From an uncultured Prevotella sp. (GTDB lineage Bacteria > Bacteroidota > Bacteroidia > Bacteroidales > Bacteroidaceae): 28,149 nt of DNA. Below the pieces are notes generated by a model. The model was not told where the DNA came from and searched no databases. It worked only from the letters and a program-made list of their open reading frames with translations. Position 1 is the stretch's first letter; every line of letters starts with the position of its first letter. The stretch is taken from positions 1 through 28,149 of the forward strand of contig USCX01000008.1 of assembly GCA_900553285.1 (NCBI GenBank). The letters are read 5' to 3'. Shown piece after piece: positions 1 to 7,377 of this stretch. The translations under genes and the position numbers were made by a program.

Positions 1-1476
1 CGTCCCCGGCTGGCTGTTCGAACCGCTGGCGTAGTCGTCGTAGGCCTGCTGGCTCTCCGCCGCCTGCGCGGGCGGCAGCATCGAGTCCTCCACGTCGGCG
101 AAGCGGGCCTGCTCCTTCAGGAAGCGCAGGTTCACGTCGCACACCGCGCCGTTACGGTGCTTGGCAAGGATGATCTCGGCCATGCCCGCCGTGGGCATGC
201 CGTTCTCGTCCTGGTTGATGCCGTAATACTCCGGACGGTGGATGAAGGCCACGATGTCGGCGTCCTGCTCGATGGCGCCCGACTCGCGGAGGTCGCTCAG
301 TTGCGGCCGCTTTTCGTCGCCCTCACGGCCCTCTACGCCACGGTTCAGCTGGCTCAACGCGATGATGGGAATTTCCAGCTCCTTGGCCAGGCCTTTGAGC
401 GAGCGGCTGATGGTAGACACCTCCTCCTGCCGGTTGCCGAAACGCATGCCCGAAGCGTTCATGAGTTGCAGGTAGTCAATCATGATGAGCTTGATGTCGT
501 TTTCCTTTTTCAGCCTCCGGGCCTTTGAACGCAACTCGAACACGGATAGCGAGGGCGTGTCGTCCACGAAAAGCGGAGCGCCCATCAGGTCTTTGATTTT
601 GTAGTCAAGCTGTCCCCACTCGTAAGGGGCGAGCTGCCCGCTCTTCAATTTCTCGCTCGGAATTTCGCACACGTTGGAGATAAGGCGGTTGACGAGCTGC
701 ACGTTCGACATTTCGAGCGAGAAGAAGGCCGTAGGGATTTTCTGGTCGATTGCGATGTTCTTGGCCATGCTGAGTGCGAAGGCCGTCTTTCCCATGGCCG
801 GACGGGCGGCGAGGATGATGAGATCCGGCTGCTGCCACCCGCTGGTGATGGAGTCAAGTTCCTTGAAACCGCTGGCTATGCCGCTGAGGCCGTCGCTGCG
901 GGCCGCAGCCTTTTGGAGCATGTCGTAGGCCTCGCTGACCACAGGGTCGATTTGCGTATAATCCTTTTTCAGATTGCGCTGCGAGAGTTCGAAGAGCCGC
1001 CCTTCGGCTTCTTCCATCAGCTCGTCGACATCTTGCGTCGTGTCGAAAGCCTTGGTCTGCACTTCGCTGCTGAAGCTGATCAGTTCCCGCGCCAGATATT
1101 TCTGGGCGATGATATTGGCGTGATACTGGATGTGTGCAGCCGTGGCGACGAGGCCGCTCAACTGCGTAATGTAGTAGGGACCGCCCACTTCTTCCAGATT
1201 GCCGTTTGCCCGCAGCTGTTCCGTCACGGTGAGGATGTCAACCGGCCTGTCGCTGATGCTGAGCTGCTGGATGGCTTCGTAAATAAGCTGATGCCGATGC
1301 TCATAAAAACTCTCGGGACGGAGAATCTCGCAGACGTTGGCATAGGCGTCTTTTTCAATCATGAGCGCACCCAGCACGGCCTTTTCGATGTCAGGGGCCT
1401 GCGGCTGCAAGTGGCCCAGGTCCTCAGGCATTAATTTTTTCTGCGGCGTCTTGCCCTTGTAGGTTGGTGATGGCAT
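1..1476 (-). CDS. dnaB: Replicative DNA helicase DnaB (3' end cut by window)
   Basis: DnaB is the hexameric 5'-3' helicase that unwinds DNA at the replication fork and binds primase. Translating the minus strand gives 492 codons open to the window edge, so only a short C-terminal tail is missing. The N-terminal helical domain contains VLGALM near residue 34. The RecA-like domain has a Walker A (ARPAMGKTAF, about 224-233), a Walker B-like LIMIDYLQL (about 325), then ALSQLNRGVEGR and LRESGAIEQDADI, all DnaB hallmarks. I see no intein or frameshift. I chose the ATG at 1476 because it adds a basic leader seen in Bacteroidales DnaB and overlaps the stop of the upstream lipoprotein gene by one base (TAATG), suggesting translational coupling. 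An internal ATG at 1431 is the alternative start. It is the last cistron seen of the pepD-lipoprotein-dnaB unit. Confidence 0.96.
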   Translation of the reverse strand, partial: MPSPTYKGKTPQKKLMPEDLGHLQPQAPDIEKAVLGALMIEKDAYANVCEILRPESFYEHRHQLIYEAIQQLSISDRPVDILTVTEQLRANGNLEEVGGPYYITQLSGLVATAAHIQYHANIIAQKYLARELISFSSEVQTKAFDTTQDVDELMEEAEGRLFELSQRNLKKDYTQIDPVVSEAYDMLQKAAARSDGLSGIASGFKELDSITSGWQQPDLIILAARPAMGKTAFALSMAKNIAIDQKIPTAFFSLEMSNVQLVNRLISNVCEIPSEKLKSGQLAPYEWGQLDYKIKDLMGAPLFVDDTPSLSVFELRSKARRLKKENDIKLIMIDYLQLMNASGMRFGNRQEEVSTISRSLKGLAKELEIPIIALSQLNRGVEGREGDEKRPQLSDLRESGAIEQDADIVAFIHRPEYYGINQDENGMPTAGMAEIILAKHRNGAVCDVNLRFLKEQARFADVEDSMLPPAQAAESQQAYDDYASGSNSQPGT

Positions 1477-2936
1477 TAAGGTTCGTTGTGGTTAATGAAT
1501 TGATAACAGCCGATGTCCGGTCGGCCGGCGCTGACACGGTCGTTTCCAAGCCTGTCGTAGGGATAATACTGCCTGCTGATTTCAAGGTCCGCATGGCGGC
1601 GGGCTTGCGAAAGGGAGTCGAGCGTGAAGGAAAAGAGCAGGCGGTCGAGGTCGAAAGCGGGCGAGAAGTTGTCCTCACGGCATACGTCGGCCTCGTCGTT
1701 GTCCCAATAGCACGACTGCACGCGTTCGTCCTCGAATTCAGGCGTGTCGAGCAGACAGTTTCGGAAGAGATAATTGAAGGCGACCGTCTCAGTCTCGTCT
1801 TTCGGTGAGCCCATGATCTCGTCGTCCGAATACCCCGTGATCAGACAGTTCAGGAATTCTGCCTGGTAGAGAGGATAGTCGGTTCCGCCTGACGTGTTGG
1901 TATATGCCAAGGCGACCCCGCGGCCACCGGTGAACGCATAGAAATTGGCAATTGTGCAATGAACGAAACGGCTGCGTCCGCCGACGAGTGTCACGCAGTT
2001 TCCGCCTGCGTTGGTGAGCTGCGAGTTGCCCACATACAGCTGGCACGACGTGGCAGACAGGACGTCGCCCTGCATGTTGTGCATCACACTGTTTTCAATG
2101 CGCACTTTCTCACGGTTGACATCCGACGAGTCACAACGTATGCCAAAGCTCCCGCTGTGAATATCGCAGTACTGGAACACATTCCCATAGCTTGTCTCTT
2201 TCAGCACGATGCCTCCCCACTGCCCGGGAATGAGGTCGTAGGGCTGGTTGGAGAACATGTTGCCCATGCGGTCGCCCCGTAGGATTACCTCGTTGCCCAA
2301 AGTTCCTTCGGCACGGACAGCACCGTACACGACAAGGTTGGCATCAGGATGGAAATAGAGACGGCTTCCCGCTGCTATCGTGAGCGTGACCCCTTCCGGC
2401 ACCACCAGACTGTCGAGCATTTGATACGGACGCCGCGCATCCAGTGTCGTGTCAGACGAAAGGACCAGCCCACGCATCAAAATGACGTCCTGCCCATAGG
2501 CTTCAAGATGAACGGATTGCTGTCCGCCGCTTTCAAGCACAAAGTTCAGGTTGTCTTCGACTTCGACCGGTGCGTCACTGTCATTCACGGGCGCAGTCAT
2601 TTCGAGAAACACCCGAATACTGTCGTGCCCCGAGACTTCAAAGTCGCTCGCCGTACCGTCTTCAAGGAATGTTCCGTCGACATTTACGCGGAACGCCGAA
2701 CCAGCCCCAGCCCCGAGGTAGACACTACGGATGCGCAGGGCCTTGTCGTTGTGGTTGTAAACCATGAAAGTCCGTGTGTTGGTCGGTGCACCACTGATAA
2801 CGGTATCGAACGAGACCGTATCCGTGGAAAACGTCAGCTTGTCTGTCGGAGAGGTACTGAAATCTTCTTCCGACCAACAGGACGCAAGCAGACAGCCGGC
2901 CAACAGGCCCACCAATATGCCAAAAGCATGTCTCAT
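1476..2936 (-). CDS. Predicted right-handed beta-helix lipoprotein
   Basis: This is a 486-aa exported protein of unknown function. The N-terminus is a signal peptide ending in a lipobox (LLASC, Cys about 20), so it should be lipid-anchored in the envelope. Residues about 30-160 look like an Ig-like or beta-sandwich region. From about 170 onward there are short beta-strand repeats rich in Gly, Asn and buried hydrophobics (for example LTIAAGSRLYF, then WGGIVLKE, FGIRCDSS and FVHCTIANF). That pattern matches parallel beta-helix proteins common in Bacteroidales. A carbohydrate-related role is possible for such folds, but no catalytic motif is visible, so I assign none. It starts 9 nt after the pepD stop, and its stop overlaps the dnaB start. 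An ATG precedes a clean signal sequence, so the start is well supported. Confidence 0.85.
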   Translation of the reverse strand: MRHAFGILVGLLAGCLLASCWSEEDFSTSPTDKLTFSTDTVSFDTVISGAPTNTRTFMVYNHNDKALRIRSVYLGAGAGSAFRVNVDGTFLEDGTASDFEVSGHDSIRVFLEMTAPVNDSDAPVEVEDNLNFVLESGGQQSVHLEAYGQDVILMRGLVLSSDTTLDARRPYQMLDSLVVPEGVTLTIAAGSRLYFHPDANLVVYGAVRAEGTLGNEVILRGDRMGNMFSNQPYDLIPGQWGGIVLKETSYGNVFQYCDIHSGSFGIRCDSSDVNREKVRIENSVMHNMQGDVLSATSCQLYVGNSQLTNAGGNCVTLVGGRSRFVHCTIANFYAFTGGRGVALAYTNTSGGTDYPLYQAEFLNCLITGYSDDEIMGSPKDETETVAFNYLFRNCLLDTPEFEDERVQSCYWDNDEADVCREDNFSPAFDLDRLLFSFTLDSLSQARRHADLEISRQYYPYDRLGNDRVSAGRPDIGCYQFINHNEP

Positions 2937-2945
2937 AGAAACGGA

Positions 2946-4400
2946 TCAGGCGGCAGGTATGTTTTTCAGCACATCGAGCAGGTGCTCCCACACTTTCAGG
3001 ACCGACGGAATATAGAGCCGCTCTTCCGGAGAGTGCACGCCCCGCAACGTCGGACCGATGCTGATCATGTCAAGGTGCGGATATTTCTCACTGAACAGGC
3101 CGCATTCCAATCCCGCGTGGATGGCCAGGATTTTCGGTCCGGCCGAGAACAGGCGCTTGTAACTGTCGACGGCCACTTTGAGCAGTTCACTGTCAGGATT
3201 CATCTTCCAACCGGGATAGCCTTCATTCGTGACGACATCGGCACCCGCCAACTCAAACACGGCCCGCACTGTGGCACACATATTTTCACGAGCGCTGGCC
3301 ACACTGCTCCGCTGGCTGCTGTTGATGATGATTTTCCCTTCCTTTTTCTGCACGCTGGCTAAATTTGAAGAGGTCTCAACCAGCCAGTCCAAGTCCTGAC
3401 TCATGGCAAACACCCCGTTGTCCATGGCTTGCAGGCTAAGCAACAAACGGCGCGTCGTGTCCTTGTCGATGGCGTCCGGGGTGGTCTGCACACTTTCGAG
3501 CGTGAATTTGATTTGGGGCTCGGTGCGGCTGTATTCCTCTTCCACCTCGGCAGCCAACAGGTTAAGGTCAACGCGGATTTGCTCCTTGTCAGCCATCGGA
3601 ACGGCACACAGGGCATACCCCTCACGCGGGATAGCGTTGTGCAGGCCTCCGCTCTGAATATCTATCAGATAAAGATCGTATTTCCTGAAGGCATTGAGTA
3701 AGAAACGCACGAGAAGTTTGTTGGCATTAGCTCGCTTTTTGTTGATATCATCGCCTGAATGCCCGCCAGTCAGTCCTTTGACCTCCACGCGGAAAGTGAA
3801 GTAGTCCTCCGGAACAGGCACTTCGGTATAATCAAACGTGGCACTCGTCCGCGCCCCTCCGGCGCAACTGACAAAAATCTGGCCTTCATCCTCGGAGTCA
3901 AGGTTGATTAGGAAATCTCCCGTCATGAAATTCGGTTGCAAGGCCGAAGCGCCCGTAAGCCCCGTTTCCTCATCCCGCGTGAAAAGGCACTCAATAGGAC
4001 CGTGCTCGATGTCCTTAGCTTGCAGGATGGCCATCTGCATGGCCACTCCTATGCCGTCATCAGCGCCCAGCGTGGTCCCTTTGGCTTTCAGCCAGTCACC
4101 GTCGACATACGTTTCGATAGCGTCATTCATGAAGTCGAATGCCGAATCTGCGTTCTTCTCGCAAACCATGTCCATATGGCTCTGCAAAACTACCGTCTTG
4201 AGGTTCTCATATCCCGGTGTGGCATGTTTGCTGATCAGCACGTTCCCGGCGTCGTCCACTTTGGTCGGCAACCCTAAACCTTCTCCGAATTTTTTCAGGA
4301 AGTCTATCATTTTCTCCTCCTTCTTCGAAGGGCGGGGGATGCGGTTCACCTGTGCAAAGCAGTCAAACACCGCTTTGGGCTGTAACTCTTGTGTTTCCAT
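2946..4400 (-). CDS. pepD: Aminoacyl-histidine dipeptidase (M20C, PepD)
   Basis: This 484-aa protein matches the usual length of PepD, a cytosolic zinc dipeptidase that cleaves Xaa-His and other unspecific dipeptides. Metal-site motifs are all present: SHMDMVCEKN (His75, Asp77), LGADDGIG (Asp about 114), DEETGLTGA (catalytic and bridging Glu about 144-145), and a late HAGLECG with a GVHSPEE segment near the C-terminus. The peptidase_M20 fold carries the dimerisation-type insertion expected of subfamily M20C, including TGGHSGDDI near 215. No signal peptide is visible. It is the first gene of a minus-strand unit with the lipoprotein and dnaB genes. The upstream region (4401-4486) is AT-rich but holds no clear TAnnTTTG on the minus strand, so its promoter is unassigned. 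Confidence 0.95.
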   Translation of the reverse strand: METQELQPKAVFDCFAQVNRIPRPSKKEEKMIDFLKKFGEGLGLPTKVDDAGNVLISKHATPGYENLKTVVLQSHMDMVCEKNADSAFDFMNDAIETYVDGDWLKAKGTTLGADDGIGVAMQMAILQAKDIEHGPIECLFTRDEETGLTGASALQPNFMTGDFLINLDSEDEGQIFVSCAGGARTSATFDYTEVPVPEDYFTFRVEVKGLTGGHSGDDINKKRANANKLLVRFLLNAFRKYDLYLIDIQSGGLHNAIPREGYALCAVPMADKEQIRVDLNLLAAEVEEEYSRTEPQIKFTLESVQTTPDAIDKDTTRRLLLSLQAMDNGVFAMSQDLDWLVETSSNLASVQKKEGKIIINSSQRSSVASARENMCATVRAVFELAGADVVTNEGYPGWKMNPDSELLKVAVDSYKRLFSAGPKILAIHAGLECGLFSEKYPHLDMISIGPTLRGVHSPEERLYIPSVLKVWEHLLDVLKNIPAA

Positions 4401-4486
4401 TTGTCGCTATGTTTGTTGTTTCTTAATAAATCGGAATAATAAGTTAAAATAGTGGCGAAAAAGCCAGCTACGTTGCCGAGATGCTG

Positions 4487-4494
4487 TATCTTTG
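4487..4494 (+). promoter_or_regulatory. Bacteroidetes -7 element for the small membrane protein/OmpH unit
   Basis: TATCTTTG fits TAnnTTTG and lies 20 nt before the ATG at 4515. No convincing TTTG -33 element is visible at the usual distance. Confidence 0.6.
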
Positions 4495-4514
4495 CCGCAC
4501 AAAATTAAGAAATA

Positions 4515-4736
4515 ATGTGGCAAGCTCTTCTCTCTGCTTTGTTAATAATTGCAGTCGGGGTCATTCTCCTTTCCGTAAAGCTGTTTTTTCGCAAGAGTTT
4601 TGTGCATACCCACATCGACGGCAACAAAGCATTGAACGAAAAGGGCATTCATTGTGCCGTTTCGTACGATAGAGAACTCAGGCAGGCCAATCGGCATGCG
4701 GTTTCTGAGAAAAGCGTGAGCGACAACAACGAATAA
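4515..4736 (+). CDS. Small conserved single-pass membrane protein
   Basis: A 73-aa protein with one N-terminal hydrophobic segment (about residues 3-24, rich in Leu/Ile/Val) followed by KLFFRKS and a short soluble tail. The tail holds HIDGNKALNEKGIHC, a motif I recall from short Bacteroidales membrane proteins of unknown function. The topology is probably N-out or N-in single pass; the sequence does not settle which. A -7 promoter element sits just upstream and the stop is 11 nt before the OmpH-like gene, so the two are very likely co-transcribed, hinting at an envelope role. No function is assigned. The promoter spacing, the position directly before the next gene and the coding-like composition make it a real gene rather than a chance reading frame. 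Confidence 0.82.
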   Translation: MWQALLSALLIIAVGVILLSVKLFFRKSFVHTHIDGNKALNEKGIHCAVSYDRELRQANRHAVSEKSVSDNNE

Positions 4737-4747
4737 GCCTAACACAT

Positions 4748-5353
4748 ATGAATAAATCTTACTCTATTACGAAACTCTTTTGTAGTGTGGCACTCGCCTT
4801 ATCGCTGGCTGCCTGCGGGAACGGCAGCAAAGACGACGCTTCGAAAGTAAAGGAGCCGGGACTACCCAAAGCCGGAGCAAGCGCGTCAGGAGCGGCGAAA
4901 ATAGCTTACATCGAGGTCGACACGCTGATGAGTCAGTACGAGTTCTGCAAAGAATACACCATCGAACTGACAAAGCGCAGTGAAAACTACAAAGCCACCA
5001 TCAACAGCCGGATGCAGAAGTTCCAGAACGAAGTCGTCGAGTTCCAGCGGAAGGCACAGCAGGGAAGCTATACACCGGAGGAGGGACAAAAGGTTCAGGC
5101 CCGCTTGCAGAAAGAGCAGGAGAACATCCAGAAATTGCAGGAAGACTTGACCGTGAAATTCGACCAGGAACAGCAGAAGTATAACCAAATCATGCGCGAC
5201 AGCATCCAGAGTTTCCTGCGCGATTACAACAAATCGAAAGGTTACAGCATCATCCTCAGTAAAGCCGGCGACAATATCCTTTTTGCCGACCCGTCGTTGG
5301 ACATAACCAAAGACGTCGTTAACGGTTTAAACAAGCGCTATAAGAAAAAATAA
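4748..5353 (+). CDS. OmpH/Skp-family periplasmic chaperone-like lipoprotein
   Basis: This 201-aa protein has a lipoprotein signal (LSLAAC, Cys23) followed by a flexible linker. It then has the Skp/OmpH layout: a short strand KIAYIEVDTLM (about 51-61), a long charged, Gln-rich coiled coil (about 75-150, with EFQRKAQQGSY in the middle), and a return strand segment GYSIILSKAGDNILFAD near 175-190 ending in lysines. Skp proteins hold unfolded outer-membrane proteins in the periplasm by gripping them with coiled-coil arms. The lipid anchor differs from E. coli Skp, which is soluble, but lipoprotein OmpH homologues are known in Bacteroidetes. It sits 11 nt after a small membrane protein. The stop is 18 nt ahead of the tRNA-Ser promoter, and I see no terminator between them. 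Confidence 0.9.
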   Translation: MNKSYSITKLFCSVALALSLAACGNGSKDDASKVKEPGLPKAGASASGAAKIAYIEVDTLMSQYEFCKEYTIELTKRSENYKATINSRMQKFQNEVVEFQRKAQQGSYTPEEGQKVQARLQKEQENIQKLQEDLTVKFDQEQQKYNQIMRDSIQSFLRDYNKSKGYSIILSKAGDNILFADPSLDITKDVVNGLNKRYKKK

Positions 5354-5370
5354 AGAAAGTGGGCTGCAAA

Positions 5371-5402
5371 TTTGGGACGTATGTAAAAAAGTCTTACCTT
5401 TG
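5371..5402 (+). promoter_or_regulatory. tRNA-Ser promoter with -33 and -7 elements
   Basis: TTTG (5371-5374) and TACCTTTG (5395-5402) are separated by 20 nt, a close match to the Bacteroidetes consensus. The tRNA begins 12 nt after the -7 box, giving a very short 5' leader. Confidence 0.85.
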
Positions 5403-5414
5403 CACCCGGTTTAA

Positions 5415-5502
5415 GGAAAGTTGCCGGAGTGATCGATCGGGGCGGACTCGAAATCCGCTGTACGGTTTTACCGTACCGGGGGTTTGAATCCCTCACTTTC
5501 CG
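5415..5502 (+). tRNA. tRNA-Ser (anticodon CGA)
   Basis: This is an 88-nt class II tRNA with a long variable arm. The acceptor strands GGAAAGT (5415-5421) and ACTTTCC (5495-5501) pair perfectly, with discriminator G at 5502. The anticodon arm GCGGA-CTCGAAA-TCCGC gives anticodon CGA, which reads UCG serine codons. The extra arm TACGG...CCGTA is a stable stem, as expected for tRNA-Ser, and the T arm is GGGGG-TTTGAAT-CCCTC (one end pair weak). The 3' CCA is not encoded (the next bases are CAA), so it must be added by the CCA-adding enzyme, whose gene lies at 23989-25440 in this window. Confidence 0.96.
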
Positions 5503-5503
5503 C

Positions 5504-5550
5504 AAAGCAAGCGCCGCGAGCACCAGAGTTCGCGGCGCTTGCTTTTGCTT
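5504..5550 (+). terminator. Terminator hairpin directly after tRNA-Ser
   Basis: A perfect 16-bp inverted repeat (5504-5519 with 5530-5545, 10-nt loop) starts 2 nt after the tRNA end, followed by a T-rich stretch interrupted by GC. It should end the tRNA transcript. The stem is very strong, but the U tract is imperfect. Confidence 0.8.
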
Positions 5551-5804
5551 TGCACGCTTACAGCCTATCCTAAAAGCGGTCACGGACCGGGGAACACGGC
5601 CAGACGGAATTCGTCTTTGCCCTTTCCGCCGTCAGTATCCCGGCGGCCACCGGGACTTATGAAACCCGGCACCCCCATCTCATAAAACCCCAAAGACAGA
5701 CGGACACTTCCCCCGTCGCACGAGGCTGAACATGCGCAGTGAATGTATGTTCCGTCACTGCGACAGCTTCACCGGTCGCAGCGAATCGTTTTCATGCCTC
5801 ACCA
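5551..5804. other. Gene-free stretch between tRNA-Ser and tRNA-Pro terminators
   Basis: I see no credible gene here. A small hairpin (7-bp stem, 5758-5764 with 5775-5781) is the only clear structure. Reading frames across it have no recognisable protein. Confidence 0.6.
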
Positions 5805-5846
5805 TAAGAAAATAGCCGCCTTCTCGTTCATCACGAAAAGGCGGCT
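5805..5846 (-). terminator. Terminator of tRNA-Pro
   Basis: On the minus strand, a stem starting AGCCGCCTT pairs with AAGGCGGCT, extended inward by TCGT/ACGA past one unpaired base pair, and is followed by ATTTTCTT. It lies 11 nt past the tRNA 3' end. Confidence 0.82.
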
Positions 5847-5856
5847 GCCACAAATG

Positions 5857-5931
5857 TCGGGGGGAAAGGATTCGAACCTTCGACCCCCTGGTCCCAAACC
5901 AGGTGCGCTAACCGGACTGCGCTACACCCCG
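5857..5931 (-). tRNA. tRNA-Pro (anticodon TGG)
   Basis: A 75-nt tRNA on the minus strand. It opens with CGGGGTGTAGCGCAG, has an anticodon arm CCTGG-TTTGGGA-CCAGG (anticodon TGG, reads CCN proline codons), a T arm GAAGG-TTCGAAT-CCTTT, a 3' acceptor strand CCCCCCG and discriminator A. Bacterial tRNA-Pro starts with C1, as here. The acceptor stem has one unpaired position, T6 against C67, where an A would complete the stem. CCA is not encoded (ACA follows). Confidence 0.95.
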
Positions 5932-5947
5932 TGGCTCAAATGCGGTG

Positions 5948-5955
5948 CAAAGATA
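5948..5955 (-). promoter_or_regulatory. -7 element of the tRNA-Pro promoter
   Basis: TATCTTTG on the minus strand fits TAnnTTTG and ends 16 nt before the tRNA 5' end. The -33 region is not a clear match. Confidence 0.7.
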
Positions 5956-6121
5956 CGGAAAATGCACGATACCGACGAATAAAATCGAAAGAAAGCGTGA
6001 ACATTTTAGCTGTATCTCCGCAAATTCAGCAGGAATGCCCTTTCCGACAATACGTGACACCATCCTGGATGCCGTTTTCTTCTACCTGACCGCCTCTTCT
6101 GAGACCATTAGCCGGACCATA

Positions 6122-7366
6122 TCAATCAAAACGGATGGCTTTGGCCGGTTGTATGCGGGAAGCCAGATAACTCGGCGCGAGCAACGACAGGGTGGTCACA
6201 AACAGCGTAGCTGCATTTATGGCAAGGACATACCAACCATTGACAAGCACGGGAACACTGTCCACATAGTAAGTTTCAGCATCGAGGTGCACCCAACCGA
6301 ACACGGCCTGCAAACCGACCAATCCAAGACCGATGACATTGCCTATGACCATACCGCGCAGAATGATCAACACCGAAAGATGGATGAATGTCATCCGAAT
6401 TGTGGTGTTGTCAGCCCCAAGCGCTTTCAGCAATCCGATGGAAGAAGTTCGCTCCAATATGATAATGAGCAGTCCGCTCACCATCGTCACTCCTGCCACA
6501 CATACCATCAGGATAAGGATGACCCACACATTCATGTCAAGCAGGCTGAGCCAGTCGAAAATGTTGGGATACAGTTCTTCGATAGTGAAGGACGAAAGCA
6601 CGTCTCCGTTCGGTTCATCGCTTTTTCCGAGCAGGCTTATTATTCGATGGTTGGTTTCATTAAGCTGACTGTAATCGTTGACTTGCAGCTCGATACTTCC
6701 ACATTCGTCCTTTCCCCATCCGTTCAGCTGGGTAACGGTTTTCATGTCCGTAAACACCAACGATTTGTCAAACTGCGATAAGTTGGTCTGATAGATCCCC
6801 GACACGCGGAAACGACGCATTTTGAGCGTCTGGTCAAAGAAATAAGCATAAACGCGGTCGCCCACGCTGAGCCCCAGAGCATCAGCCTGCTGTTTGGAGA
6901 TGAGGATATCGTTCGAAGCCTTCTCCGCCGAAAAACGCGGAAGACGTCCTGCAAGCAGATAGGAGGAAAGAAACGTGGTGTCGTACTCTTCTGCCACACC
7001 TTTCAGACTGATGCCGCGAAAGTTGTCCGGCGTCTTCAGAAGCCCCGCAGTCATCGCAACCCGTTGCAGATGACTGACGTTTTCCGTCCGCCTTATTCGG
7101 TTGAGCAGGGTGTCGGACGGAGCTATCGGAAAGTACTGCGGCTGTCCGATAGCATTCATGTCGAGTACTTCGATGTGGGCGCCAAAACCAACCACCTTGG
7201 CGCGTATCTCGTTTTTGAACCCGAGGACGACGCACACCGAAATAATCATTACGGCGAGGCCTGCGGCCACTCCGGCGGTTGCTATATGCAGTGTGGTGCC
7301 CGAAATGCGTTTGCCTTTTCCGGGAGTCTTGAAAAAACGTCGGGCGAGGAAAAAGGATATATTCAT
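6122..7366 (-). CDS. LolC/LolE-type FtsX-family ABC transporter permease
   Basis: This 414-aa inner-membrane protein has the MacB/LolE architecture. TM1 is at about 28-52 (VAAGLAVMIISVCVVLGF), followed by a large periplasmic domain to about 270. Three C-terminal TMs then form the FtsX core: about 278-303 (MNVWVILILMVCVAGVTMVSG), 325-350 and 380-402. The stretch ILERTSSIGLLKALGAD between TM2 and TM3 is a characteristic FtsX coupling segment. Family members extract lipoproteins from the inner membrane for sorting by LolD and LolA, or act as macrolide/peptide exporters. The N-terminal start (ISFFLARRFF) resembles LolC/E. Bacteroidetes usually carry a single LolC/E-like permease, so lipoprotein release is the likeliest job, but no ATPase gene is adjacent. 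It begins 11 nt after the aminotransferase stop and is therefore probably co-transcribed with it. Confidence 0.88.
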   Translation of the reverse strand: MNISFFLARRFFKTPGKGKRISGTTLHIATAGVAAGLAVMIISVCVVLGFKNEIRAKVVGFGAHIEVLDMNAIGQPQYFPIAPSDTLLNRIRRTENVSHLQRVAMTAGLLKTPDNFRGISLKGVAEEYDTTFLSSYLLAGRLPRFSAEKASNDILISKQQADALGLSVGDRVYAYFFDQTLKMRRFRVSGIYQTNLSQFDKSLVFTDMKTVTQLNGWGKDECGSIELQVNDYSQLNETNHRIISLLGKSDEPNGDVLSSFTIEELYPNIFDWLSLLDMNVWVILILMVCVAGVTMVSGLLIIILERTSSIGLLKALGADNTTIRMTFIHLSVLIILRGMVIGNVIGLGLVGLQAVFGWVHLDAETYYVDSVPVLVNGWYVLAINAATLFVTTLSLLAPSYLASRIQPAKAIRFD

Positions 7367-7377
7367 GCGGCCTGCGG

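Noticed and set aside
2349..3362. Long plus-strand open frame antisense to the lipoprotein and pepD genes
   Set aside because: It spans the junction of two well-supported genes, has no domain, and arises from the GC-biased codon use of the true strand.
5758..5781. Hairpin sharing the CTGCGAC/GTCGCAG stem with that at 23433-23477
   Set aside because: Only 7 bp are shared and the surroundings differ, so I do not regard it as a dispersed repeat family.
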